Positions 15,503-25,053 are shown, counted from the first letter of the stretch. The stretch is DNA of 53,503 nucleotides from Flavobacteriaceae bacterium (GCA_029238515.1 JAQWFW010000021.1:1-53503); one strand, 5' to 3'. Notes: generated by a model not told the origin, from the letters alone. Numbers and translations are program-made.

Positions 15503-16813
15503 TTATCCTCCAAAATCATCAAATCGGATGTGTTCGTCTGGAATTCCAAAATCTTCACCCATTTTTTGAACTGCTTTATTCATCAGTGGTGGTCCACAGA
15601 AATAGAGTTCAATATCTTCTGGAGATTCGTGATGATTCAGATAATTATCGATGACACAGTTATGTATAAATCCAACAAAACCATCTCCTGGTGCATCTAT
15701 ATTTTCTTTGACTTTCCAATTGTCTTCTTCTAATGGTTCAGAAAGGGCAAGATAGAATTTGAAGTTAGGAAATTCATTTTCTAGTTGCTTGAAATGATCT
15801 AAATAGAATAATTCTCTTTTTGATCGACCTCCATACCAATAAGTGACTTTACGGCCAGTTCGTAAGGTTTTGAATAAGTGGTAAAGGTGCGAACGCATGG
15901 GTGCCATTCCAGCACCACCACCAACGTAAAGCATTTCTGACTCACTTTCATTGATAAAAAATTCGCCGTAAGGACCAGAAATGGTTACTTTATCACCTGG
16001 TTTTTGTGCAAAAATATAGGATGAGGCCACTCCTGGATTGACATCCATCCACCCGTTTTTTGAGCGGTCCCATGGCGGTGTTGCGATACGTACATTAAGC
16101 ATGATCTCGCGCCCCTCGGCTGGGTATGAAGCCATAGAATAAGCACGTTCTACGGTTTCTGTATTTTTCATCGTTAAAGGCCATAACCCAAATTTATCCC
16201 ATTCTGCTTGGAATTTTTTTGGATCGTCGTGTTCTTCTGGATGCGCTGTGATATCGATGTCTTTGTAGTTGATTTCACATGCTGGTATTTCAATTTGAAT
16301 GTATCCCCCTGCTTTGTAGCCCATATCTTCTGGAATTTCGACTACAAATTCTTTGATAAATGAGGCCACATTGTAGTTTCTTACGACTGTAGCTTCCCAT
16401 TTTTTTATTCCGAAAACTTCTTCTGGGATAGAAATTTCCATGTCTTGTTTTACTTTAACTTGGCAAGACAAACGTGCACCACTTTGCAGTTCTTTTCTAG
16501 AAAAATGAGGGGTTTCTGTTGGTAATGCTTCTCCACCACCAGACATTACATGGCATTCACACTGAATACATGTTCCTCCTCCTCCACACGCAGAGGGCAA
16601 AAATATTTTTTGATTTCCTAAAGTAGATAATAATGTTCCACCTGAAGAGACTTCAATTTCACGTTCACCATTAATCAAGATTTTGACTGGTCCTGAGGGT
16701 GATAATTTTTGTTTTACAAACAACAAAACACTAATAAGGATTAATGCTATTGTTAAAAATGCTACAACTGTAGCTATAATAGTTCCTGATGTTCCTGCAG
16801 CTAAAATTAACAT
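15503..16813 (-). CDS. nqrF: Na+-translocating NADH:quinone reductase subunit F
   Basis: Electron-input subunit of Na+-NQR, anchored by one N-terminal helix (about residues 8-33). A 2Fe-2S ferredoxin domain follows with cluster ligands Cys76, Cys82, Cys85 and Cys117. Then comes a ferredoxin-reductase-like FAD domain (RAYSMASYPAEG) and an NADH domain (MLYVGGGAGMAPMRSHLYHLF, ELYFCGPPLMNKAV). The 436-residue length is slightly longer than the Vibrio subunit. It takes a hydride from NADH and passes electrons to the 2Fe-2S centre and the NqrB/C flavins. It is the last gene of the nqrA-F operon, two bases after nqrE. Confidence 0.97.
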   Translation of the reverse strand: MLILAAGTSGTIIATVVAFLTIALILISVLLFVKQKLSPSGPVKILINGEREIEVSSGGTLLSTLGNQKIFLPSACGGGGTCIQCECHVMSGGGEALPTETPHFSRKELQSGARLSCQVKVKQDMEISIPEEVFGIKKWEATVVRNYNVASFIKEFVVEIPEDMGYKAGGYIQIEIPACEINYKDIDITAHPEEHDDPKKFQAEWDKFGLWPLTMKNTETVERAYSMASYPAEGREIMLNVRIATPPWDRSKNGWMDVNPGVASSYIFAQKPGDKVTISGPYGEFFINESESEMLYVGGGAGMAPMRSHLYHLFKTLRTGRKVTYWYGGRSKRELFYLDHFKQLENEFPNFKFYLALSEPLEEDNWKVKENIDAPGDGFVGFIHNCVIDNYLNHHESPEDIELYFCGPPLMNKAVQKMGEDFGIPDEHIRFDDFGG

Positions 16814-16815
16814 AT

Positions 16816-17526
16816 TTAGTTCAATGTTTTAGTTTCATTATTCTCTATTTTTTCTGTCTGTGGAAGTTGTAAAGCAACTTCTTTTGCTGTTTCTTTCACT
16901 TCTTCATCACCACCAGTAAGCATCCCTCCAAAACTCATGAAACCAATGGCCATAAGCCCTGTAATGATGAATGTAATGCCCAAACCTCTAAGTGGTGCTG
17001 GTACATTTGAGTATCTAATTTTTTCTCTAATGGCTGCAATAGCAAGAATGGCCAAAAACCATCCAATTCCTGAACCTAACCCATATACAGTCGCCAAACC
17101 TAATGTTGCTATTTCTCTTGACTGCATGAATAGCGATCCACCTAAAATGGCACAGTTTACAGCAATCAAGGGTAAGAAAATACCTAAAGAATTGTATAGT
17201 GATGGAGAAAATTTTTCTACAATAATTTCGACCAATTGAACCATCGTTGCGATGGTAGCAATAAACATGATGAAAGATAAGAAGCTTAAATCATAAGCAG
17301 CAAAATCTTCACCTAGCCATGCCAGTGCTCCTGGTCTAAGGATGTATTGATCCAACAGCCAGTTGAGTGGAACAGTCACCAATAGGACAAATATAACGGC
17401 TGCGCCAAGTCCTACAGCAGTAGACACTTTTTTGGAAACAGCAAGGTAAGAGCACATCCCAAGGAATGTGGCAAATACCATATTATCTATAAAAATCGAT
17501 TTAAAAAATAATTCTAAATATTCCAT
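16816..17526 (-). CDS. nqrE: Na+-translocating NADH:quinone reductase subunit E
   Basis: Integral membrane subunit with about six helices, related to NqrD by duplication and to RnfA. The opening MEYLELFFKSIFIDNMVFATFLGMCSYLAVSKK and the central FLPLIAVNCAILGG are characteristic; the conserved Cys residues in the two half-helices (GMC and VNC) are the likely ligands of the membrane iron-sulfur centre shared with NqrD. The protein carries a C-terminal tail of about 35 mostly charged residues (from about 204, EEVKETAKEVALQ) that the roughly 200-residue proteobacterial subunit lacks. Confidence 0.96.
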   Translation of the reverse strand: MEYLELFFKSIFIDNMVFATFLGMCSYLAVSKKVSTAVGLGAAVIFVLLVTVPLNWLLDQYILRPGALAWLGEDFAAYDLSFLSFIMFIATIATMVQLVEIIVEKFSPSLYNSLGIFLPLIAVNCAILGGSLFMQSREIATLGLATVYGLGSGIGWFLAILAIAAIREKIRYSNVPAPLRGLGITFIITGLMAIGFMSFGGMLTGGDEEVKETAKEVALQLPQTEKIENNETKTLN

Positions 17527-17532
17527 AATGTT

Positions 17533-18177
17533 TTAGTCTTCGATTAATGCTTTATTTCTGCTGCGTTGCACCCAAATAATGAGGCCAACTACAATCAATG
17601 CCATTGGGGAGAGCAACATAAAACCATTGTTTTCGTATCCGAAACCATATAGTCCTGTTTTTTCGATGGGATCACCAAGAACTTTCACCCCCATTAGTGT
17701 TCCTGATCCTAGTAGTTCTCTAAAAAATCCTACTATTATAAGGATAACACCATATCCTGCAGCATTACCTATTCCGTCTAGAAAAGAGCGCCATGGTCCA
17801 TTTCCTAAAGCAAATGCTTCAAAACGCCCCATGATGATGCAGTTGGTAATGATTAGCCCAACAAATACAGAAAGTTCTTTACTGAGTTCGTAAGCAAATG
17901 CTTTGAGTACCAAATCGACAATAATAACCAGTGCGGCCACAACAGTAAGTTGAACTATAATTCTAATTTTAGAAGGAATAATATTTCTAATGAGTGAAAT
18001 TACAACATTTCCAACCCCCAATACAAAAAGTACAGAAATTGACATCACAATGGATGCTTTAAGCTGTGCTGTGATGGCTAATGCCGAGCAAATTCCCAAA
18101 ACTTGAATAGTAATGGGATTATTGTCTGCAAGTGGGTCTAAAATTAGTTTGGTGTCTTTTTTTGATAGAAGTCCCAT
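17533..18177 (-). CDS. nqrD: Na+-translocating NADH:quinone reductase subunit D
   Basis: Membrane subunit of 214 residues with six predicted helices. Diagnostic segments are DNNPITIQVLGICSALAIT, IITNCIIMGRFEAFALGNGPWRSFLDGIGNAAGYG and the GSGTLMGV loop. The conserved Cys in the LGICSALA and ITNCIIMGR half-helices should bind the inter-subunit iron centre together with NqrE. It is six bases downstream of nqrC and six upstream of nqrE, so it is cotranscribed. Confidence 0.97.
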   Translation of the reverse strand: MGLLSKKDTKLILDPLADNNPITIQVLGICSALAITAQLKASIVMSISVLFVLGVGNVVISLIRNIIPSKIRIIVQLTVVAALVIIVDLVLKAFAYELSKELSVFVGLIITNCIIMGRFEAFALGNGPWRSFLDGIGNAAGYGVILIIVGFFRELLGSGTLMGVKVLGDPIEKTGLYGFGYENNGFMLLSPMALIVVGLIIWVQRSRNKALIED

Positions 18178-18183
18178 TTCGTA

Positions 18184-18927
18184 TTAGTTATTTAAAGATT
18201 TAAAATAAGGCAGATAAAGTTTAAGCTCCGATTTGATCATGGCAGCTACACCGTCTCCTGTGATAGTTGCTCCAGCAATGGCATCAACTTCATAATCTGT
18301 TTTGTCAATATTTTTTGGATCAGCATTACTTTTTGAAACTGTAATACCTTTGAATGTTCCATTGTCTAAAAGATGTTCGCCAATAAAATCATCCATAAAA
18401 AAGCGTTCTTTAATATTTGCTCCTAATCCTGGTGTTTCTCCTTTATGATCAAAATATGCGCCTTGAATCACCATATTTTCATCCATTGCAACATAAGCCC
18501 AAATGGCATCCCAAAGTCCTTTACCAAGAATTGGAGCGATGTAATATTTTTGTCCTTCTTTCTCGCCAATAAAAAGTGGCAATTTTCTGTCTAATCCCGC
18601 TTTTGCATTAGATTGTTGTTTCTTAACGTCTATGAGATAAGCGTCGTTTGAAGTTGTTATATTTCCACCTTGTATTACAATTTGTTCGGTAATATATTGC
18701 TTGAATAATTCTGGTGCTTTTTCTGTGGAAACAAAGTTAGCGCTACTGCCTTCATTTTCGTTTACACCCATAGCGTAAAGGATATTTTGCTGTTTTTCCA
18801 AACGCTTATTCTCATCAATATTAGGTGCCAAGCTAGAGGCAGTAAAAGCCAAAAGCGATCCTACGATAACAACCATGCCGATTGCAAATAATATGGTGTA
18901 TTTATTTGATTCTGTGTTGGTACTCAT
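18184..18927 (-). CDS. nqrC: Na+-translocating NADH:quinone reductase subunit C (covalent FMN)
   Basis: Single-spanning subunit (helix about residues 11-31) with a periplasmic FMN-binding domain. The flavinylation motif DAIAGAT places the covalently bound FMN on Thr221, the expected target of the ApbE encoded at the end of this cluster. The conserved GLWDAIWAYVAMD and HKGETPGLGANI segments are present. The 247-residue length is normal. It is four bases downstream of nqrB. Confidence 0.96.
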   Translation of the reverse strand: MSTNTESNKYTILFAIGMVVIVGSLLAFTASSLAPNIDENKRLEKQQNILYAMGVNENEGSSANFVSTEKAPELFKQYITEQIVIQGGNITTSNDAYLIDVKKQQSNAKAGLDRKLPLFIGEKEGQKYYIAPILGKGLWDAIWAYVAMDENMVIQGAYFDHKGETPGLGANIKERFFMDDFIGEHLLDNGTFKGITVSKSNADPKNIDKTDYEVDAIAGATITGDGVAAMIKSELKLYLPYFKSLNN

Positions 18928-18931
18928 AATA

Positions 18932-20137
18932 TTATGCCGTTTTAACTTTTAGACGTTTCATTCTTTTCTTTACATTTCCTTGAACCACGTAGTGATCAAT
19001 TGTTGGTGCAAAAACATTCATCAGTAATATAGCCAAGAAAACACCTTCTGGGTATGCTGGGTTGAATACGCGAATCATTATAGAAATAAAACCAATAAGG
19101 AATCCATAAATCCATTTACCCTTGTTGGTTTGTGCAGCAGTTACAGGGTCTGTGGCCATGTATACCGCTCCAAACAATATACTTCCTATAATAAGGTGTT
19201 GCCAAAAAGGAACACTCATCAATCCGTAAAATTTACTTGAAGTTGTTATGATGCCTGCATCGATTACACCATTAAAAATAAGCCCCATTGCAAGTGCCCC
19301 TAAAATGGTACTGAGCATAATTCGCCAGCTTCCTACTTTGGTAAAAATAAGGAACAGGGCACCAAAAATGATTAATAATTTTGAAGTCTCTCCTATTGAT
19401 CCTGGAATTAATCCATAAAACATATCGGCATAATTGTATACTACATCTTGACTTTGAGCATAACTTCCCAAAATGGTTTCACCAGAAATAGCATCTGCAG
19501 TTCCTGCACGTTCTACGGCACCATGTACCCAAACTTTATCGCCACTCATCCATGTAGGATAAGCAAAAAATAAGAATGCTCGAATGGTAAGTGCTGGATT
19601 CAAAATATTCATACCAGTTCCACCAAAAACTTCTTTTCCAATGACCACTCCAAAAGCGACCGCTACCGCTAACATCCATAAAGGAAGGTCTACTGGAACA
19701 ATAAGTGGTACAAGCATCCCTGTAACCAAATATCCCTCTTCAACTTCATGTCCTTTGATGACCGCAAAAATAAATTCGATGATTAAGCCTACTCCATAAG
19801 AAACTACAACCAGTGGCAAAACTTTCCATATCCCAACGACTAAATTGTCCCAAGTCCAAAAAGTTGAACCTAAAAACCCTTCTGCTGCTTCAATAGTTCC
19901 CAAAGCAAGATGATGTTGATAACCTGCATTGAACATACCAAAAATGAGACAAGGCACCATAGCCATGATGACTGTATTCATGGTACGCTTCAAATCATCT
20001 GCTGCTTTGATGTGGGTACCATTGTGTGTGGTTTCGTTTGGTAAATACAAAAAAGTATGAATGGCATTGAAAGCTGGAGCCATTTTAGTTCCTTTATATT
20101 TTTCTTTAAGATTGTGTAAGTTTGATTTTAAACCCAT
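18932..20137 (-). CDS. nqrB: Na+-translocating NADH:quinone reductase subunit B (covalent FMN)
   Basis: Largest membrane subunit (401 residues, around ten helices), carrying a covalent FMN, riboflavin and part of the Na+ path. The typical stretch GKEVFGGTGMNILNPALTIRAFLFFAYP precedes the flavinylation site. That site reads DAISGET (Asp215 to Thr221) where the usual ApbE target is D-x-x-S/T-G-A-T, so Glu220 replaces the normal Ala. The modified Thr itself is kept. The start at 20137 follows nqrA after 38 bases, the widest gap in the operon. Confidence 0.96.
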   Translation of the reverse strand: MGLKSNLHNLKEKYKGTKMAPAFNAIHTFLYLPNETTHNGTHIKAADDLKRTMNTVIMAMVPCLIFGMFNAGYQHHLALGTIEAAEGFLGSTFWTWDNLVVGIWKVLPLVVVSYGVGLIIEFIFAVIKGHEVEEGYLVTGMLVPLIVPVDLPLWMLAVAVAFGVVIGKEVFGGTGMNILNPALTIRAFLFFAYPTWMSGDKVWVHGAVERAGTADAISGETILGSYAQSQDVVYNYADMFYGLIPGSIGETSKLLIIFGALFLIFTKVGSWRIMLSTILGALAMGLIFNGVIDAGIITTSSKFYGLMSVPFWQHLIIGSILFGAVYMATDPVTAAQTNKGKWIYGFLIGFISIMIRVFNPAYPEGVFLAILLMNVFAPTIDHYVVQGNVKKRMKRLKVKTA

Positions 20138-20175
20138 TTAATTAGTGTTTTTCATTTTACTTTGAAAGTGGATTA

Positions 20176-21531
20176 TTATCCAATTTCTTTAATCATTAAA
20201 TCTAATCCTTCTCTTATTATTTTTTGATGTGGCTGCTTAGAAACACATACAAACTCGGTAAGCGCAAAATCTTCTGGAGCTACTTCGTACATTCCTAAAG
20301 CCTCCATTTCATCAAGATCTTTATACATGCATGCTTTTAGGATTTGCATTGGATAAATATCCAAAGGAAAAACTTCTTCATAAGACCCTGTAATTACAAA
20401 AGCCCTGTGTTCTCCGTTTGTATTTGTATTCAAATCAAATTTTTTGTTTGGTGTTAACCATGAGAATGTCAATGCTCGTGAGGTAGATACCTTATTGAAT
20501 ACTGGTTTGTTCCACCCAAAAAATTCGTAATCGTCGCCCTCAGGAATAACCGAAATGACATCGCTGTAATAATCCAAATGTCCATCAGGTTTTATTTCTT
20601 TTCCAGAAAGTACATTCCCTGAAATAATTCGTGCATGAGCATCTTTTTGGATGCCTCTATCGTAAATCATTGTCGCAACTTCACTTCCAATACGCGTCAC
20701 CAAATAGCGTGGTTGCTCTATTTGAGAACCAACCATAGCCACGACTCGCTCGGCATTGAATTTACCCGTTAACAACAATTCTCCAATAATCACCAAGTCT
20801 TGAGGAGTTACTGTCCAAACAACTTCGCCTTTGTTGATAGGGTCAATTTTATTGATCAAAGTTCCCACATTTCCAGAAGGGTGTGGTCCAGAAACTCTGT
20901 GTGTTTTGATGTCTTCCAAATTGGTGAAGGGAGAGTGTGCATCTTTTGACACACCAACATGTACCTCACCTTCAGTAAGTTTAGACAAAGCTGTAACTGC
21001 TGCTTGCAATTCTGCTTCCTTTCCTTTCAGTGTGTAGTTGTAGTCCGCTGCAAGTGGTGCTGTTGCATGTGCCGAAACAAAAATAGATTTTGGCGTACGG
21101 CTGGGATCTGCAATTATTGCATAAGGGCGCTGCTTGATAAACGGCCAACATCCAGAAGCAAGAAATAATGTTTTAATCTCATCTGATTTTGCACTTCCAA
21201 GCTCAAATTTTTTGTGTTCGCTAAAGCTTAAATCTTTATCTGCTTTGATTTTGATCTCCAAAATACGACGTTTTTCGCCGCGAGAGATCTCAATTATTTC
21301 TCCAGAAACAGGAGAAACAAACTTGATATCCTGATTAGATTTATCAAAAAATACAGCTTCTCCAGCTTTTATTTTTTGACCTACTTTTACTAATAATTTT
21401 GGTGTTACACCGTGGAAGTCTTCAGGTCGAATCGTGTAAAAATTGCTTTTAATGGCGGTGGTTTTATTCAGCGCAGCTCCTCCTACTAATTTGATGTCCA
21501 GACCTTTTTTTATTCGAATGTCGTTTGACAT
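20176..21531 (-). CDS. nqrA: Na+-translocating NADH:quinone reductase subunit A
   Basis: Soluble, cytoplasm-facing subunit of 451 residues, first gene of the nqr operon. The N-terminus IRIKKGLDIKLVGGA and the FHGVTPKLLVKVGQKIKAGEAVFFDK lipoyl-like hairpin are diagnostic, as is ISGNVLSGKEI. It contributes to the quinone site at the NqrB interface. A TAAATTTG promoter octamer lies 36 bases upstream on the minus strand, with a TTG about 22 bases further. The region upstream is shared with the divergent T9SS plug gene. Confidence 0.97.
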   Translation of the reverse strand: MSNDIRIKKGLDIKLVGGAALNKTTAIKSNFYTIRPEDFHGVTPKLLVKVGQKIKAGEAVFFDKSNQDIKFVSPVSGEIIEISRGEKRRILEIKIKADKDLSFSEHKKFELGSAKSDEIKTLFLASGCWPFIKQRPYAIIADPSRTPKSIFVSAHATAPLAADYNYTLKGKEAELQAAVTALSKLTEGEVHVGVSKDAHSPFTNLEDIKTHRVSGPHPSGNVGTLINKIDPINKGEVVWTVTPQDLVIIGELLLTGKFNAERVVAMVGSQIEQPRYLVTRIGSEVATMIYDRGIQKDAHARIISGNVLSGKEIKPDGHLDYYSDVISVIPEGDDYEFFGWNKPVFNKVSTSRALTFSWLTPNKKFDLNTNTNGEHRAFVITGSYEEVFPLDIYPMQILKACMYKDLDEMEALGMYEVAPEDFALTEFVCVSKQPHQKIIREGLDLMIKEIG

Positions 21532-21567
21532 ATGTTTTTTTATTGAAATTTGTATCTAAAAATCGAG

Positions 21568-21575
21568 CAAATTTA
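21568..21575 (-). promoter_or_regulatory. TANNTTTG promoter of the nqr operon
   Basis: TAAATTTG on the minus strand, with a TTG (complement of 21598-21600) 22 bases upstream. This fits the flavobacterial TTG-N17-23-TANNTTTG consensus and sits 36 bases before nqrA. Confidence 0.6.
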
Positions 21576-21621
21576 CAAATTAAAAGTGCATTCGTCACAA
21601 CATTTAAATGGATTTTTTTTG

Positions 21622-21639
21622 TTAAAATTAGTATTTTAA
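21622..21639. promoter_or_regulatory. AT-rich inverted repeat in the nqrA/plug divergent region
   Basis: TTAAAAT, 4-base spacer, ATTTTAA: a perfect 7-bp inverted repeat between the two divergent genes. It could be an operator, but such AT-rich dyads arise by chance in this base composition. Confidence 0.25.
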
Positions 21640-21683
21640 AAAAGCGCTGGTTTTTACTTATATTTACCTTTTAAATTTTTGGT

Positions 21684-22937
21684 ATGCTCAAATCATATTG
21701 TTCCATTTTTCTTAGAGCTGTTTTTCTCTTTATGGCAGGCATATCATTTGGACAAATAGAAGAAGTTGATCCACCAAATGACATAAAAACAATAACGTTT
21801 GGAGGTCAAAAAGCAAGCAACATTCTTCCCATCATTAATTTGAATGAACGCATCTATTTGGAATTTGATGTCCTAAATAATTTGGAAGAAGACTTTTATT
21901 ACGTTATCGAACACTTCGATTATGATTGGACGCCTTCCCGTTTGATGAAATCTGAGTACCTTGACGGTATGGACAACCTTAGAATATTCAATTATGAAAA
22001 TTCATTTAACACCTATCAAATTTATTCACATTACAGACTGCAAATCCCCAACCCACAAACACGACTGAAAGTTTCCGGTAACTACCTCATCAAGATTTTT
22101 GATGAAAATGACGATTTGGTTTTCAGTAGAAAATTTATGATCATGGAACAACAAGTGGGTGTGGGCGTTCAAATCAAAAGATCCAGAAATGTTACATTAA
22201 TTAACGAAACACAATCTGTAGATTTCAGTATAAAATCGAACAGTCTCAACTTAAACAATCCTGCTCAAACTGTAAAAACGGTTGTAGTGCAAAACAACAA
22301 TCTTAAAACTGCTATTTACGATTTAAAACCACAATATATTTTGGGCAACGAATTGGTGTACAGGTACAATGAGGCCTCATTGTTTTGGGGTGGTAATGAA
22401 TACTTGTTTTTTGAGAACAAAGAAGTACGAAGTGCAAATTTAGGTGTACAATTTATTGATTTACAAGACCTTTATCACAGTTATCTTTACACAGATATTG
22501 ACAGAAGCACACGAAAATATACTTTTAATCCAGACATCAACGGAGGTTTCAAAATTACTGTTTTGGATCGTGACGATCCAAGCATTGAAGCCGATTACAC
22601 CTATGTGCATTTTTCACTCATAACAAATGAGTTTTTGGACGCATCTGTTCATGTCTATGGTGGCTACAACAACTTCAGCATAAATGATGAAAATAAAATG
22701 AACTTTAATCCTGAAAAAGGTATTTATGAACTTCAAATGCTCATGAAACAAGGATTTTACAATTACAAATATGTTATTGTAGACCAAAACGACACGCTTA
22801 GCGAGGGGAGCATTAGTGGCAATTTTGATGAAACAGAAAACAATTATAAAGTGATCGTTTATTACAGAGATTTAGGTGCACGCTACGACAAAATTATAGG
22901 TCTTGGCGAAGCCAACTCTGTTCAAATCACAAATTAA
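21684..22937 (+). CDS. Type IX secretion system plug protein (DUF5103 family)
   Basis: A 417-residue periplasmic/outer-membrane-associated protein with a signal peptide (LRAVFLFMAGISFGQ). It is rich in beta strands and contains the family segments LNERIYLEFDVLNNLEEDFYYVIEHFDYDW and the central QSVDFSIKSNSLNLNNPAQTVKTVVVQNN. This matches DUF5103, now known as the T9SS Plug family, which closes the periplasmic side of the SprA translocon in Flavobacterium. The C-terminal domain ends in FYNYKYVIVDQNDTLSEGSISGNFDETENNYKVIVYYRD. Assignment is by recognition of the family; binding to SprA is known for relatives only. apaG follows after 15 bases. Confidence 0.87.
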   Translation: MLKSYCSIFLRAVFLFMAGISFGQIEEVDPPNDIKTITFGGQKASNILPIINLNERIYLEFDVLNNLEEDFYYVIEHFDYDWTPSRLMKSEYLDGMDNLRIFNYENSFNTYQIYSHYRLQIPNPQTRLKVSGNYLIKIFDENDDLVFSRKFMIMEQQVGVGVQIKRSRNVTLINETQSVDFSIKSNSLNLNNPAQTVKTVVVQNNNLKTAIYDLKPQYILGNELVYRYNEASLFWGGNEYLFFENKEVRSANLGVQFIDLQDLYHSYLYTDIDRSTRKYTFNPDINGGFKITVLDRDDPSIEADYTYVHFSLITNEFLDASVHVYGGYNNFSINDENKMNFNPEKGIYELQMLMKQGFYNYKYVIVDQNDTLSEGSISGNFDETENNYKVIVYYRDLGARYDKIIGLGEANSVQITN

Positions 22938-22952
22938 AAACAACCCCAAGAT

Positions 22953-23339
22953 ATGGTACAACAAATCACCAATGGTATAAAAATTTCGGTTCAAACACAC
23001 TTTGAAGGTACTTTTTACAAAGAAGAGATCATTCATTTTGCTTTTAGCTACGAAGTAAGCATCAGTAATGAACGTCAAAACCCAGTACAATTGTTGTCAC
23101 GTGTTTGGCACATCAGCGATGCGCTGAATTCTAAAGAAAGTGTAGAAGGCGATGGAGTGATTGGGGAACAGCCCATAATTCATCCAAATGAAACTTACAT
23201 ATACAGTTCGGGCTGTACGCTTAAATCGCCCTTTGGATCAATGAAAGGACTGTATTCTATGGTTGACCTCTTGGACAATAATATGTTTAAAGCAAAAATA
23301 CCAACCTTTAAACTATGTACAGAATTTGCGCAAAATTAA
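22953..23339 (+). CDS. apaG: ApaG protein (Co2+/Mg2+ efflux-associated)
   Basis: A 128-residue cytoplasmic protein with a fibronectin-III-like beta sandwich. The ApaG core is plain: FAFSYEVSISNERQNPVQLLSRVWHISDA, then VEGDGVIGEQPIIHPNETYIYSSGCTLKSPFGSMKGLY. In enterobacteria the family is linked to Co2+ resistance and Mg2+ efflux; the biochemical role is not settled. It lies 15 bases after the plug gene and is likely cotranscribed with it. Confidence 0.93.
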   Translation: MVQQITNGIKISVQTHFEGTFYKEEIIHFAFSYEVSISNERQNPVQLLSRVWHISDALNSKESVEGDGVIGEQPIIHPNETYIYSSGCTLKSPFGSMKGLYSMVDLLDNNMFKAKIPTFKLCTEFAQN

Positions 23340-23410
23340 TCTGAAATAATACACAAAATTCAGTCATAAATTGTAATTTTACTGTATAAATTCATCACAA
23401 AACTATACTT

Positions 23411-25036
23411 ATGGGAAAAGGGTTTTTTAAGGTTCCCGTTGCAAAAAACGAACCTATTTTATCATATGCACCTGGCACTAAAGAACGTGAAAATGTTTTA
23501 AGTGCTTACAAATCTATGTATGATTCAAAAGTTGAAGTACCTCTTTATATTAACGGAGAATACATCAAGTCTGGAGTGACACAAACAATGAGTCCTCCAC
23601 ACGACCATCAACATATCGTAGGAACATACCACACCGCGAATCAAAACCATGTAGAACAGTCAATTTCTACAGCACTGGAAGCTCGAAAAACTTGGGCTGA
23701 ACTTCCGTGGGAACAACGTGCAGGAATTTTTCTTCGTGCTGCCGAATTGATCGCTGGGCCATACCGTGCAAAAATCAATGCTGCAACAATGATGGCACAA
23801 TCCAAAACAGTACACCAAGCCGAAATTGATGCCGCTTGTGAGTTTATAGATTTTTTAAGGTTCAATGTGCAGTTCATGACAGAAATATATAGCGACCAAC
23901 CGCAAAGCACAAGTGATGCATGGAACCGTATAGAATATCGTCCTTTAGAGGGATTTACTTATGCAGTAACACCATTCAATTTTACGGCCATTGCTGGAAA
24001 TCTTCCAGCTTGTATGGCACTAATGGGCAATGTTGTGGTTTGGAAACCAAGCGACAGCCAAGTCTACTCTGCAAAAGTGATTATGGACGTTTTTAATGAA
24101 GCTGGAGTACCGCCAGGAGTCATCAATGTAGTTTTTGGTGATCCTGTAATGATTACAAATACCGTACTGTCTAGTCCGGATTTTGCCGGTTTACACTTTA
24201 CAGGGTCTACTTTTGTATTCAAAGAATTATGGAAACAAATTGGAAACAACATCCACAAGTACAAAACCTATCCTAGAATTGTTGGCGAAACAGGAGGAAA
24301 AGATTTTATTGTAGCACACAAATCAGCCAATCCGAAACAAGTTGCTACAGGCATTGTTAGAGGAGCTTTTGAGTTTCAAGGACAAAAATGTAGTGCTGCA
24401 TCACGGGCCTATATCCCAGAAAGTCTTTGGGCGGATGTAAAATCGTTTGTGTTAAAGGATATAGATTCTATCAAAATGGGGGCTCCAGAAGATTTATCAA
24501 ATTTTATGACTGCCGTAATTCACGAAGGGTCTTTTGATAAAATCGCAAAATATATTAATGCTGCAAAAAACAACCCTGATGCCAAAATTATTGCAGGTGG
24601 TGGTTACGATAAAAGCAAAGGGTATTTTATAGAACCCACTGTTATTTTAACGACCAATCCTCACTACGAAACCATGAGTACAGAACTTTTTGGTCCTGTC
24701 ATTACCATTTATGTTTACAAAGATGAAGATTACGCCGAAACATTAAAACTGGTAGATGAAACAAGTGCATATGCACTCACTGGTGCTATTTTTTCAACAG
24801 ATCGTTATGCTGCTGACCAAGCCACCAAAGCTTTGGTGAATGCTGCTGGTAATTTTTATATTAATGATAAACCTACAGGAGCGGTAGTAGGCCAGCAACC
24901 TTTTGGTGGAGCTCGAGCTTCTGGAACGAATGATAAAGCGGGCTCTGCTCTAAACCTTTTGCGCTGGGTATCTCCTCGTATGATTAAGGAAACGTTTGTA
25001 TCCCCATCAGATTATAAATATCCTTTTTTGGACTAA
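23411..25036 (+). CDS. pruA: L-glutamate gamma-semialdehyde (delta-1-pyrroline-5-carboxylate) dehydrogenase
   Basis: Second enzyme of proline degradation, oxidising glutamate semialdehyde to glutamate with NAD+. The product is 541 residues, the monofunctional eukaryote-like form common in Bacteroidota, without a PutA proline dehydrogenase domain. Motifs: VTPFNFTAIAGNLPACMALMGNVVVWKPSD, FTGSTFVFKELWKQIG, VGETGGKDF (general-base Glu), FEFQGQKCSAASR with the catalytic Cys at residue 327, and the C-terminal QQPFGGARASGTNDKAGS, diagnostic of PruA. A strong terminator follows. It stands as its own transcription unit. Confidence 0.96.
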   Translation: MGKGFFKVPVAKNEPILSYAPGTKERENVLSAYKSMYDSKVEVPLYINGEYIKSGVTQTMSPPHDHQHIVGTYHTANQNHVEQSISTALEARKTWAELPWEQRAGIFLRAAELIAGPYRAKINAATMMAQSKTVHQAEIDAACEFIDFLRFNVQFMTEIYSDQPQSTSDAWNRIEYRPLEGFTYAVTPFNFTAIAGNLPACMALMGNVVVWKPSDSQVYSAKVIMDVFNEAGVPPGVINVVFGDPVMITNTVLSSPDFAGLHFTGSTFVFKELWKQIGNNIHKYKTYPRIVGETGGKDFIVAHKSANPKQVATGIVRGAFEFQGQKCSAASRAYIPESLWADVKSFVLKDIDSIKMGAPEDLSNFMTAVIHEGSFDKIAKYINAAKNNPDAKIIAGGGYDKSKGYFIEPTVILTTNPHYETMSTELFGPVITIYVYKDEDYAETLKLVDETSAYALTGAIFSTDRYAADQATKALVNAAGNFYINDKPTGAVVGQQPFGGARASGTNDKAGSALNLLRWVSPRMIKETFVSPSDYKYPFLD

Positions 25037-25053
25037 AAAAGATTACTGCAAAA

